DNA from: Paguma larvata
Taxonomy: Eukaryota; Chordata; Mammalia; Carnivora; Viverridae
Direction of reading: 5' to 3'
Assembly (NCBI GenBank): GCA_030068075.1
Contig: CM057837.1
Coordinates: forward strand, 20,243,691 to 20,307,690
Length of the DNA stretch: 64,000 nt
Made by a program: the position numbers and the translations under genes. Below the pieces are notes generated by a model that was not told where the DNA came from, made no database searches, and saw only the letters and a list, made by a program, of their open reading frames with translations. This document shows positions 1 to 9,689 of the stretch, piece after piece (the stretch's first letter is position 1; each line of letters begins with the position of its first letter).

Positions 1-219
1 AGAAGGCCGGCTGGAAGATGCAGGGCGCGGGTGGGGGTGAGGACCCACAGCTCTTCTGGGGGCGCCTCGAGGTTCCTCTTTCGAAATCTGGAACTCTCTT
101 TGACCCAAGGCAGCGTCCCTCTGGCCTCCTGCCAGGGTCATCCCGATGGCCCCGCCGGGTTCCAGGAAGGGAGGAAGGCTGCCTCCCCAGCCCACGGAGC
201 CCTCTGGTTTGCTGATAGG

Positions 220-625
220 CGTTCAGCGTTCCAAGCGGTCGAAACGAAAGGCGTTGTGAACAAAGGACGCGCCCGAGGTAACATCTGCAGCGCGTGATAC
301 CTGTCACATCACGGTGGAAAGAGAAGATTTACGACCCTGGCGGAGAAGCCCTTTTCCCGGAGTCGCTCAGGCCGCACGGTTTCCCGAGGCTGAGACACAG
401 GGCCTCCCACGAGCGGTGATTTATGCGGCAAGGGCTGACGGCGCACATCTTGTCGGAGGCGAGGCCGGGAGCGCGCCCGGAACGGCGGGGAGACCAACGG
501 CCCCGCCGCCTCCGCCTCAGGCTGCCCTGCGCTTGCGCAGTTCGTGTTCTCAGCTTCACGGGAATCCCCGTAACTTCTCAGTGGGATTTACCACCTCCGG
601 AAAGGCCGTCTGGCCCTCACTGGGT
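220..625. promoter_or_regulatory. Intronic CpG island, possible promoter
   Basis: By hand count this stretch holds about 40 CpG dinucleotides in some 400 bp, far above the CpG-poor background around it, and it is GC-rich. It contains TGCGCTTGCGCA at 528-539, one base off the palindromic NRF-1 site. There is no repeat in it and no recognisable coding exon. In mammals such a patch usually marks a germline-unmethylated promoter or an orphan CpG island. Because it lies far upstream of the ADAM12 exon within the inferred intron, it could serve an internal ADAM12 promoter or a separate non-coding transcript. Promoter activity is inference. Confidence 0.6.
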
Positions 626-843
626 AGAGCCGAGCCTCGGCTCCCCAGTCCCACCCCATGCTTTACGCGGAATCGGTTCTGGAACACCGCGGGGTGGGGG
701 AGGTGGGGGTGGAGTAAGGACTGGAATTTTCTATGGGACGGATGAAGACATGTCTGCCCAGGACACATCAGTGTGTGGTTGGGGGTGGGGCGCCACTATG
801 TTCTCTCTAATCCTCCCAACTATTTAAATTAAAAACAAAAAAA

Positions 844-1050
844 TTTTTTTAAGATTTATTTATTTTTTAGAGGGAAACAGAGTGTGAACAGGGGAGGGGC
901 AGAGAGAGAGACACACACAGAATCCGAGGGAGGCTCCGGGCTCTGAGCTGTCAGCACAGAGCCCGACGCGGGGCTTGAACTCAGTGAACCAGGAGATCAT
1001 GACCTGAGCCGAAGTTGGACGCTTAACCGACTGAGCCACCCAGGCACCTC
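844..1050 (-). mobile_element. Feline tRNA-Lys SINE, left member of a tandem pair
   Basis: Read on the minus strand it runs from the tRNA-like head (reverse complement ends CCACCCAGGCACCTC at 1050) through the CT-rich middle to the A-rich tail, seen here as a T-run at 844-850. It abuts a second copy directly. The pair shares one outer TSD at 808-828 and 1274-1294, so this copy probably inserted into the tail of the right-hand one. Confidence 0.9.
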
Positions 1051-1055
1051 TAAAT

Positions 1056-1271
1056 TGTTTTTAATTTCCATTTATTTTTGAGAGAGAGAGACAGACAGAC
1101 AGAGTGAGAGCAGGGGAGGGGTAGAGAGAGGGGAAGACACAGAATCCGAAGCAGGCTCCAGGCTCTGAGCTGTCAGCACAGAGCCCAACATGGGGCTCAG
1201 ACTCATGAACCATGAGATCATGACCTGAGCCGAAGCTGGACACTTTCCTGACTGAGCCACCCAGGCGCCCC
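1056..1271 (-). mobile_element. Feline tRNA-Lys SINE, right member of a tandem pair
   Basis: Full-length reverse-orientation copy ending in CCACCCAGGCGCCCC at 1271. The 21-bp sequence at 1274-1294 matches 808-828 at 19 of 21 positions. This TSD encloses both SINEs and marks the original insertion. Confidence 0.92.
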
Positions 1272-1294
1272 TATAATCATCCAAACTATTTAAA

Positions 1295-2319
1295 AGAACA
1301 GGCTGTGAGCAAATATTTTCGGCACCAAACAGCAGAGCGAGCATGGAAAGGGGACAACAAGGCCTGAAATGGAAAGACTTGGGGGACACGGTCATTGCTG
1401 TGGCCTGCAGGTGGGGTCCCTTCTGGGCAAGGCTGCTGATGGCCCGAAGGAATGTCAGCAGGAGGCCATGAGCCAGAAAAGCAGGGCAGCTCAGGAGCCC
1501 TCAGGGGTCAGAAGATCTATGTGTTCTTGGAGACTGTGACCCTTGGGTGACACGCCCAACTCGTACTGTTTCCACAGGCACTCTAGACCGTGCTTGTCCT
1601 GGGGGGCGACAAATCTGCTCTCACGAGCACTCTCTCTGCTCTTAGAAAGGCCTGGTTTTTGTCATGCGCGGGAGTTCCACACCGAGCGGAGTCCCCTCTT
1701 TCACCCGTTGAGTCCGGCCCCCGCCGTGGACGGCACAGCGCTGTGCCTGCCGTCGGGTGGACCTCCCGCCGGCTCCGTCCTGCTCGGCCCCCTGCTGTGG
1801 GCTGCTAGTCAAGCCTTCCCCAACACCGGGTCCTTAGTCCTCTCTGCCTGGTGGTTGCCGTGCCGTCCCCAGATCTGAGCCCCTCAGCCAATCACTTCAC
1901 TGAACCTGAACTGAACGGCACACCCCTCAAGGGGGAAGCCCTGTCCTGAGGTCTCCCCCACGTACGTAACACAGATTTAAACCCAGAGTCACCGAAGGAG
2001 AAGGGGGGGAGCAATCAGAGCCCGGGAGGGGGCAAGACGAAAGCGAGGCACTGTGGGACTGTCCCTGAGCCAGAGATACAAAAGCTCCCTTCACCCTCCA
2101 CCCAGCGGTGCCCGTGGCTGCTGGCATCCCTGTGTCCCTCTGGGAGGCAGAGGCTCACAGAGGGGAAGGCGCCTACCCAGCTGGACCGCCAAATCTGCCG
2201 GCGACCGAGTGACGTTCCGATGCAGGTGGCCCGTACCCGGGCTGGGAGCCACACGGTCCCTCACAGAAGGCACCGTCGGGAACGGTAAGGTCAGGGGACA
2301 GGTGAGGCTGGCCTGCACT
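1295..2319. other. Unique intronic sequence, no feature recognised
   Basis: Moderately GC-rich single-copy-looking DNA. I see no repeat head or tail, no exon with convincing splice sites and no simple repeat. Confidence 0.5.
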
Positions 2320-2600
2320 GGCCTATTTCAGAGGGCAGGGCATGTCAGACTAGACAGACGGAGGGTGGTCAGACAAGCCAGGGGACCTCCACGGGTGGGT
2401 TCAAGGGTTTGCGCCTGGCACCATGGGACAGGAGGTAGAGACAAGGGTTTTGAGCAGGAAAATGGCCCACTAGAGGGTTTCAGAACAAGTCACTCAGGCA
2501 GACAGGAGTTGGCCAGACGAGGGAAAGGGAGAGGCAAGTGGGGCCTGCTGAAGAGCAATGGCCTCACCGACGTGGTGGCCACGGAAAGTGGGCTCACAGC
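2320..2600 (-). mobile_element. Possible old L2 fragment, antisense
   Basis: The phrase GGGTTTTGAGCAGG near 2445 and the following GGCCAGACGAGGG context resemble the antisense of the L2 3' region. The rest is too diverged to align by eye, so this is a weak call. A 201-codon frame across 2053-2658 is not evidence of a gene. Confidence 0.3.
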
Positions 2601-2984
2601 CCGCGGTGGGGCCGAGGGCCCCAGTCCGCAGTCTGTGTGGCCACCTGCGTTCAAGTAGGAGTCCAAGTTAAGTCATTGTGAACGTCACAGACACTCATCT
2701 CAAAAATATTTGCTCCCGTCAGGGGCCCTATTTCTTCCTTTTTAAAAAACATATGACTTTTCATTGGAGTCACAAATGCACAAATGAGTAAAAATGAACT
2801 CATTCCAAAAAGGGTCCTGGAAATAACTACATCTCCTCCTGACCGCCTCCTCCCGGACCCTCCAGAACCTTCTCTCAGAGGCATCCCCTGTTTCCAGTCC
2901 CTCGCGGACACTTCCAGAGAGACTCTGTGCATCTGTTAACATGTCTACGTACGGGGACAAGAAAAGCATCAAATACTAGCGTGG
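2601..2984. other. Unique intronic sequence, nothing recognised
   Basis: No repeat, exon or regulatory motif could be supported here. Confidence 0.4.
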
Positions 2985-3185
2985 GGTTTACTGTCGTCAG
3001 GCAGCGTTCCAAGTGGTCCCAAATGTCTTCTCGTAGAAACAGCTCTTAGCAACCCTACAGGGAGGGACCGTTACTGTCCCCCCTTTTTACAGATGGGGAA
3101 ACGGAGAAGGGAGTGACTTCCCCGAGTCATGCAGCTGCTGGAGGGCAGAGTGGGGATGTGACTACCCACTGCTGGTCCCTGGGCA
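2985..3185 (-). mobile_element. MIR element, antisense
   Basis: It carries the antisense MIR core in order: AGCAACCCTACAGGGAGG, then a TTACAGATGGGGAAAC segment, then TCATGCAGCTGCTGGAGGGC. These are diverged versions of the 'hundreds lost, ACAGATGAGGAAAC, CACACAGCTAG' block of MIR. It is an ancient mammalian tRNA-derived SINE, heavily mutated. Confidence 0.65.
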
Positions 3186-4292
3186 ACTGGCTTCCTGCGC
3201 TCACCTACCGGCGGTCGCTCCGCGATCAGCCACACACGTGTACGTGTGTTTTTAGTGCTGCATGGAACGCCACAGGCTGGATGAACTTGTGTTCACCTAG
3301 CCAGCTTCTGCTTGCTGACGGGCATTTAGGCCGTTTCCAGTCCTCTGATTTCAACATATTTTTGAAGTGACTCATCGAGCCAAGTCATAAATTTGGACTT
3401 TTGTAGTCACCGCGTTATTTTCTTAAGAGTCGTATCGAGATGTTCGTTCAGCTGCTTACTGCTGACCCTCACAGTCACCTCGGTGCAGAAAGCTGGTTTT
3501 TGGAAGAAGGAACCTGCTCTAATTTGCTTTTCCTATATGCACGGAAAGTAGAGGCAACAGATGGTCTCTGCTGTAAGGGGTAAGCCAGCAAGAGTTCGTG
3601 CTAGTGTTTTGGCAGGGAAAGTTTTAAGAACATTGTTGAAACACCCTCCTGGGGCTCCGCCTCCACCCGAGTGCTTTTGGCATCCTGGGAGCTTTTCAAA
3701 ATATGGATTACCAATCACAACCGTAATGAGTTTTAGTCACATGGAGATTTAATATTAAGAACAAATATTCAGCTTTGTGTTGGTGGGTAATTTAGTGCGT
3801 GCATATTTTTATGCTTAGCAATTATTCTTCAACCCTCAGAGGAAATGTTTGAGCGTAATCAGTAGGTGGTTTATTTATTTATCTGGTAAAATCCACCATG
3901 TTATTCCACAAAATCCTGTTGAAACAAATGCTTGATCAATTATTGGCTGTTTTTTTTGTTTGTTTGTTTCTTTCTTTCTTTGTTTTTCCACCCATCTGCC
4001 TGAAACACTCACTTAAGAATCTGTGATGTTCCGCTAATTCCCCCTGGCCACCTCATCTGGGCATCATCTCTGAAATGCCCTAGCCTGAAATTGGATAAGG
4101 GAGTGTGTTCTTTTTCCAGAACAAGGCACATACCCATCACATCATATACAATCTAAGATCGCACGGTCAAATGGCCAGGATAACCCATAGCATTTTACTA
4201 TTTGTAAAATCCTGATTTATAGTACCATTAGCAGAACACAAAGGTTTCTGTATGTAGTATATCTTTGGGCTTAGCCCGCCCCTAAAATAATG
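3186..4292. other. AT-rich unique sequence
   Basis: Mostly unique. A stretch around 3270-3370 (CAGCTTCTGC...GGCATTTAGG...GTTTCCAGT) vaguely resembles antisense old L1 sequence, but not enough to call. A TTTG/TTTC run is listed separately. Confidence 0.4.
3951..3987. repeat. TTTG/TTTC simple repeat
   Basis: A T-run followed by about three TTTG and three TTTC units. It is a short low-complexity tract with no attached SINE or L1 tail that I can identify. Confidence 0.85.
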
Positions 4293-4395
4293 GATATATT
4301 CCTTCCGCAAGTATTTGTTGAGCACCTGTTATCTGCCAATGTGCTAGACACCCGCAGGGGGTAAAAAAGTAAGATGTGACTCTCCTAGAGCTTGG
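4293..4395 (-). mobile_element. L2 fragment, antisense
   Basis: It reads AGTATTTGTTGAGCACCTGT, then a 'CTGCCAATGTGCTAGACAC' phrase, then CTCTCCTAGAGCTTGG. This is the antisense of the L2 3' end (a 'stay below age-of-mammals' LINE relic) in correct order. Confidence 0.6.
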
Positions 4396-4454
4396 GGGGC
4401 TCCGAGGTTGGGGACGAGAGCTGACATGTGTTGTTAAAAGATCCCTCCCGCAAC

Positions 4455-4552
4455 TCTATGATTATGCTGAAATACCCCTCACCTGTACACTTTAAGAGGT
4501 GAATTTTATGGTGTGCGAATGATATTTTAACAATACTGTTATTTAAAAAAAA
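4455..4552 (+). mobile_element. Old L1 3' end fragment
   Basis: TGATTATGCTGAAATAC, CTGTACACTTTAAGAGGTGA and a TTTTATGGTGTGCGAAT phrase appear in order and end in an A-rich run at 4544-4551. This matches the 3' untranslated end of older mammalian L1 families. Confidence 0.55.
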
Positions 4553-5554
4553 TCCCTCTGGGTTCATAATGGAAAAAACACAGGAAGCAGATGGTAGGAC
4601 CGATCTCAGAGATCCAAATACATTTGTAAGCATTTGGTCACGACCGAAGAAAAATAGCCCTTTGCCTAATATGGCAACAAAATCGAAAAGAATCAATCTC
4701 TCCACAATCAAGACCACAGGTAAGTTCAGAAGTCCCCCAGTGCTTATGTTTTGGAGATACATTTATCCGTCCCTGAGGTAGATACAGTTAGATCAGCAGA
4801 GCTAGCCTGAGACCAACCATGAGCAAGACACCAAGGAAGCCCAGATTTTTTCATGGATGGGGAAGAGAACATATTGGCCAAGCAGCAAACGAAAACCAAA
4901 GAGAGACAGAGAGAGAGAGAAGAGCTGTCACTTAACTTTCCATCACTAATTTTATTTTCTTTTGGAAATTGTCACCAAAAGATAAACTAATGCTTCATCA
5001 AGACAAGTATACCTTAATGTTTCAGAAGGTTGGGGGGAGGGGGGTGGGTAGGGCACACGTGCGTCCAGAATATGCCTCTCCTTCCTCAGTTCAAGGTGAA
5101 GTTGGTAGAATTTAGTCACGTGGAAAATGCAGCATCCCGATCATTATTAGAACGAATTACTTCTTCAAAATTCTAATTAACAAGCCCGGGCTGCGTTACC
5201 TCAATACTGACACCATATTCTCAGACTGAATTTTCACATCTGCGTATGCAAAAAATTCTTTTCATGTCCGTGGATGAACACACACCAAAGAGGAGAAAAT
5301 CCTCATTCGGAAGATAAGAATCCGAGCCTGAATCCTCATCGCCAGCACGGTGCCTGCCGTCGTGATACAGAGCCAGGCTGTTGAGCTGCATGACGGTGGG
5401 GCTGGGAACTCATGGGAGCCAACTTCCATCTCCTAGGCACCAACAAACCCCAGGCAACTCCTGTTCCTTTCCTATCTCCTGAATTCGGCATTCCACGTGG
5501 GACTTCACAACTAATCCACCCGAGAGTATTATTTGGTCTAATTCGTTTCAAATA
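4553..5554. other. Unique intronic sequence with a G-rich tract
   Basis: No repeat or exon recognised. It contains four G-runs at 5032-5053, listed separately. Confidence 0.45.
5032..5053 (+). other. Potential intronic G-quadruplex
   Basis: Four guanine tracts on the sense strand (six, six, three and three Gs) are separated by loops of one, one and two bases. This fits the standard G3+N1-7 quadruplex pattern, and the tract would also be present in the pre-mRNA. Confidence 0.6.
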
Positions 5555-5785
5555 ACAGAAAACCAACTCAAAATAGCTTCTGTACAGAGGGTGTTCATCA
5601 GCTCATGGAGTCTCCCTTGCTCCGTACTTTCCTCTGTGAGTTTCATCATCCACGTGCTTCGGACCGCAGACAGCATGGAGGGCTGTTGGCAGGTCCAGGG
5701 TCACGTGGTCTTAGATCTCTTCTCTCTGCGAACGTCAACTCTCTTTCACAGTCTTTGTGATAATCAGTGAAGGAAAAAGAGCTTA
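5555..5785. mobile_element. Old interspersed repeat, family not assigned
   Basis: The stretch from CAAATAACAGAAAACCAACTC through GGTGTTCATCAGCTCATGGAG to the CTTCTCTCTGCG region resembles a common old mammalian repeat whose members also appear near 13983. I cannot name the family by eye. Confidence 0.35.
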
Positions 5786-7246
5786 AGTGGGGAACTCTCC
5801 CTTGAGGACCACTCGTTGAGCCCAGGACAGTGGGGTGTTCTGCGTCTCGGGCCTGGGGAACTTGTCCTGGGTTAGGTGTGCGTGTAGCCCCACATGGTCC
5901 CTCAACCCTCAGCCAGACGATAAGTTAACCACCCCATCTCGCCCTGCAAAGAGTGGTGGAAAGGAAGTAAGACCACAGCCATAGTCGCCCTCCCCCCATT
6001 TGTGAAAGGAGCTTGGGGGGAAACATACTTCCTGCAAGCTTAGGTGCAGTTATCTGATGTCACGCAGGTAGGTTCTCTCCCTCTGGCCCGTGTGCCTCCT
6101 GGGGAATCCCCTCCACCTCCATGCTCTCCAAGACCTCTCCTTAGGCAGCCCCGTGTTGTTGCAAATGGCAGCAGCAGCTTCGTGCCTCCTGCTATGACAC
6201 CGCAACACCCCCCCCACCCAGGGAAGAGAAGAAGTTCCTCCTGTCAGAGTAAGACAAAGATCCACTGTTGGCGGAGTCGATTCCACAAAACCGTGAAGAC
6301 TGAGAATGGGAGAAGGGTAGTTACCCAAAGGAAAATATGGCCACCGGCAGAAAAGAGAAGCCAGAGTGCCATGTGCCCGGAAGCCACCTGCGAATGCCTG
6401 CTATAACCTTTCCATGAGCTTCCGGGCTGTCTGACCTCTCATGGCTTGCTGCCCTCCCTGCTGACCTACCCCTGATGTTCAGAAAAGCTCTAACTCTGGA
6501 TCAGCCCTGCCTCCCAAACTGCAGAGCTCTAGTGGAGAGAAATCTCTCCTCCTCGTACCAATGTCCACCTCTCGCCCTGGTGTCGTTCACATCCCAGCCA
6601 TCATTTCCCATACCAGTCATTTTTAACATGCGCCTCCTCCGGCATCCTCTCCACCGGACTCGTTTATTCAGCCTTTAGGAGAGACCCGCCCACACATCCT
6701 GTCACCAGAACATCTTCCAGGATGTTCTCCCTCCTGCCCCTCCCTCCCCCATCACACTTTGCTCTTTCTCATCTAGCATGTGGCATGCCATGTGGTCATT
6801 GCCTTAATATTTGACAGGGACCTGCCGGGTGCTAGGTGACTCGGTGGGGCTGGCACCCAGGATAAGGAGGAAGGAACAGGCCCCCTTTATTGGGTTGAGG
6901 ACTGGAGGGTAAAGGCCAATATTGTTCGTGAAGCACCAGCACAGCCCCGAAAGTGTCAACGTCAGCTGGTGTTCTGTCAGCTCTGTCCTGTGCTGTGTCT
7001 AGAAGGATGAGATGGAGTTCACCAGGCGCAGATTAAGGGAAGGACCTTCCCCATAGCAGGTCAGCCCAGGAGGTAGCCAGCAGGCATGGGTTCACCTGGC
7101 AGGTAGGGAGAAGACAAAACATTTCAATCGTAGCCAGGGAGGACGGCAAATCAAGCCCATGAATTATGTCAGGGTCCAGAGAATCCCAAGATGGAACTGT
7201 GCATTAATCGAAGCATTAAGGAGTAAGTTACACATACATTATTTTG
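5786..7246. other. Unique intronic sequence, nothing recognised
   Basis: Ordinary single-copy-looking DNA. Several 60-120 codon frames occur with no family similarity and no splice-site support. Confidence 0.45.
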
Positions 7247-7262
7247 GAATATCCACCAGTGA

Positions 7263-7487
7263 GGGGCACCTGGATGGCTCAGTTGGTTAAGTGTCCGGCT
7301 TGGGCTCCAGTCGTGATCTCCTCGTCTGCGAGTTCAAGCCCCGCGTCGGGCTCTGTGCTGACAGCTCAGAGCCTGGAGCCTGCTTCAGATTCTCTGTCTC
7401 CCTCTCTCTCTCTGCCCCTCCCCTGCTCACACTCTGTCTCTCTCTGTCTCAAAAATCTCAAAAATAAAAAAATATTTAAAAAATTTA
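7263..7487 (+). mobile_element. Feline tRNA-Lys SINE
   Basis: Complete copy: GGGGCACCTGGATGGCTCAG head, internal promoter region with GAGTTCAAGCCCC, CT-rich block, A-rich tail. It is flanked by a 16-bp TSD, GAATATCCACCAGTGA at 7247-7262 and GAATATCCAGCAGTGA at 7488-7503, with one mismatch. Confidence 0.95.
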
Positions 7488-7503
7488 GAATATCCAGCAG
7501 TGA

Positions 7504-8936
7504 AATTGGACGCTCAGTAGGATAGCTAGCCGTACTCTGAACAGTCACGGACCCAGACCCCGAAATGTATTGAATCGTGTGTTCTGCTCTTGAACTCAAT
7601 GCTAAGTGGACTGGAAGCCTGGAAGCTATGGTAAAAGGACAGTGTAAAGAGCTTCTTGGTTTATAAAATCTGTGTTTGGGATCCTCTCTGGCTGAAAGCC
7701 TGCACCCAGTGTGACAAGACAGCCCTCGTATCATTATCCTCTTCCCGAAAACTTCTCGAATAGCTTTTGGCAGAATGCAGCCGAACTCTCTGGATGATTT
7801 GGACAATAATATGACCACTATCTCAAACCCTCCAGCTGTAAAGTCTGACTGCCTCATTGGTCACAATCAAAGGCGTGACAAGTGATCATATCATGACGTC
7901 AAGTCCTAATAAATTCTAGGTGAAAATGGAACACTCCAGTATTTGTCCCCATCAATTGTCCTTAGGTATTCTAAAGAATAGTCAAAGCTTGAGACAGCTT
8001 TATCTTTTATGCCAAGATCAGGAAGGAACAGCACTGTCAATCGGGTCATTTCTATTCACTTCTATCCGTTCGGAACAATTCTCACATGTCCAGCAGAATT
8101 TTATAGAGGTGTCTAAAGAAATTTATACCCAGGGTTGCTACCGTAATAAAGATTTCAGAAGCTGCATTCGTTTTTCACTCTCTTCATCAAGGTGGGAACG
8201 GTCTACATTTTCTGGAAGTAGCCATGAGAGGCAATTAAAGAATGAAAAATGCGCCTCCTCTGTTGATAGGAGTTGGGTTCCGTGCCAGAATTCCCGAGTG
8301 CGGATTGACAGTCTTCTTGCCTTCGGAATTCCAGCTTTCATTCCTCTCTCCCTGCTCTCACTTTTGACAGCAGCATAATGAGTAATAGAAAAGTTTCATT
8401 AATTCTTGAAAAGAAATGTTCTGTCGTTTGACATTTCTCAGAGAATATGCTTATGACAAAAAGTTGGCTCGTAATTGAGGAAAAGCTCAATTTGCATGGG
8501 CTGGGAGACGTGATCGCTGAGAAAGTTGTGAGAGGCAGCAGGGAAAAAGAAATCTCTTCCCTTCTCTTTTTCTCAGCTGCGGTGCTGGAATTTCTGATGG
8601 ATGAGATTCAGAGAAGTTGACTCATCCCACTGGGCCTCGTAGACTTTTCCTGCAACAGTCAAAGGAACACTTTTACCCAGATTGCTTACTTAGACTGTTC
8701 TCTTTTTCTGCTTAGTCTTCCTGTGTTGTGAGCTGCTGGTTTCTTCTCTCTGCATTTGAGGTGTTGATTTTATCCCCCAATAAACACTTAATATGTTTCC
8801 TATCGGCTAATCATCTGTCACTGAAAAGCAAAGAGAAATACTATTTGATGTCTTTCTCTTTACTCTAACTTTGTTAAGAACTGTGTATGATGTTCCTCTC
8901 CTGTACCTCTCATATCTACTTGTTTGTGTGCATAAC
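7504..8936. other. AT-rich unique sequence with a CRE palindrome
   Basis: No repeat recognised. A perfect TGACGTCA lies at 7894-7901 and an octamer-like ATTTGCAT at about 8489-8496. A 152-codon frame at 7920-8378 has no recognisable family. Confidence 0.45.
7894..7901. promoter_or_regulatory. Perfect CRE palindrome
   Basis: TGACGTCA, the full cAMP-response element bound by CREB/ATF proteins. It lies in unique non-CpG-island DNA. An 8-bp match can occur by chance, so function is unproven. Confidence 0.35.
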
Positions 8937-8949
8937 CACATATGAATCT

Positions 8950-9164
8950 TTTTATTTATTTTTTAATGTTTATTTTTGAGAGAGAGAGAGACAGAGCACG
9001 AGTGGGGGACGGGCAGAAAGAGAGGGAGACACAGAATCTCAAGCAGGCTCCAGGCTCTGAGCCATCAGCACAGAGCCCTATGTGGGGCTCGAACCCAGGA
9101 AATGCGAGATCGTGACCTGAGCAGAAGTCGGACACTTAACCAGCTGAGCCACCCAGGCGCCCCT
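8950..9164 (-). mobile_element. Feline tRNA-Lys SINE with perfect TSD
   Basis: Reverse-orientation full-length copy. The flanks are an exact 13-bp TSD, CACATATGAATCT at 8937-8949 and 9165-9177. The clean TSD suggests a fairly recent insertion. Confidence 0.96.
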
Positions 9165-9238
9165 CACATATGAATCTGTAAGAGCTCTGAGAACCATCGA
9201 ACCGACCAAGGGCTAGAACCCGATGAAGCTAGGACAGG

Positions 9239-9440
9239 TTTCTGAACCTCAGCACTGGTGAGTTTTGCAGAGGACAGGGGTAGCTCTTTGTTGAGGGAGG
9301 CTGTCCTGTGCATCGTAGGATGTTTAACAGCATCCCTGGCCTCTGCCCACAATCCTCCCCCTAAATTGTGACAACCAAACATGTCTCCACATGTTACCAA
9401 TGTCCTCTGCAGGCAAAATAGCCCCAACTGAGAACCACTG
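9239..9440. mobile_element. hAT-Charlie-type non-autonomous DNA transposon
   Basis: It runs from TTCTGAACCTCAGCACTGG through GGCTGTCCTGTGCATCGTAG and GCATCCCTGGCCTCTGCCCA to TTGTGACAACCAAACATGTC, and ends in TGAGAACCACTG. This order is that of a common MER-type hAT MITE of placental mammals. I do not assign the exact MER number. Confidence 0.75.
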
Positions 9441-9447
9441 ATTTAAA

Positions 9448-9479
9448 TATTTTTTAAAAATTTGTAATACTTATTTATT

Positions 9480-9517
<38 letters not shown>

Positions 9518-9672
9518 CACGGGAGGGCAGAGAAATACACGGAATCCAAAGCAGGCTCCAGGCTCTGAACTGTCGGCACAGAGCCCGACGTGGGGCTTGA
9601 ACTCACAAACCATAAGATCATGACCTGAGCCCAAGTCAGATGCTTAACCGACTGAGCCACCCAGAAGCCCCA
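9448..9672 (-). mobile_element. Feline tRNA-Lys SINE with perfect 17-bp TSD
   Basis: Reverse copy with a long GA run near the tail (9483-9513). The exact TSD is AGAACCACTGATTTAAA at 9431-9447 and 9673-9689. The duplicated target includes the end of the neighbouring hAT element. Confidence 0.96.
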
Positions 9673-9689
9673 AGAACCACTGATTTAAA

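Noticed and set aside
1..625. CpG island as the ADAM12 first exon and main promoter
   Set aside because: No signal-peptide-coding exon follows it, and no second or third ADAM12 exon was found between it and 62530.
2053..2658. 201-codon plus-strand frame
   Set aside because: Low-complexity Arg/Gly/Pro-rich product from GC-rich DNA, partly over a probable L2. No family similarity.
7263..7340. tRNA gene candidates at the heads of the SINEs
   Set aside because: The tRNA-Lys-like heads are part of SINEs. They lack an intact cloverleaf and sit in the 23 dispersed copies.
7366..7857. 163-codon minus-strand frame
   Set aside because: It overlaps a SINE at its C-terminal end, and the remainder has no recognisable domain.
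7920..8378. 152-codon plus-strand frame
   Set aside because: No recognisable family or splice context. A frame of this length is expected by chance in 64 kb of six-frame sequence.
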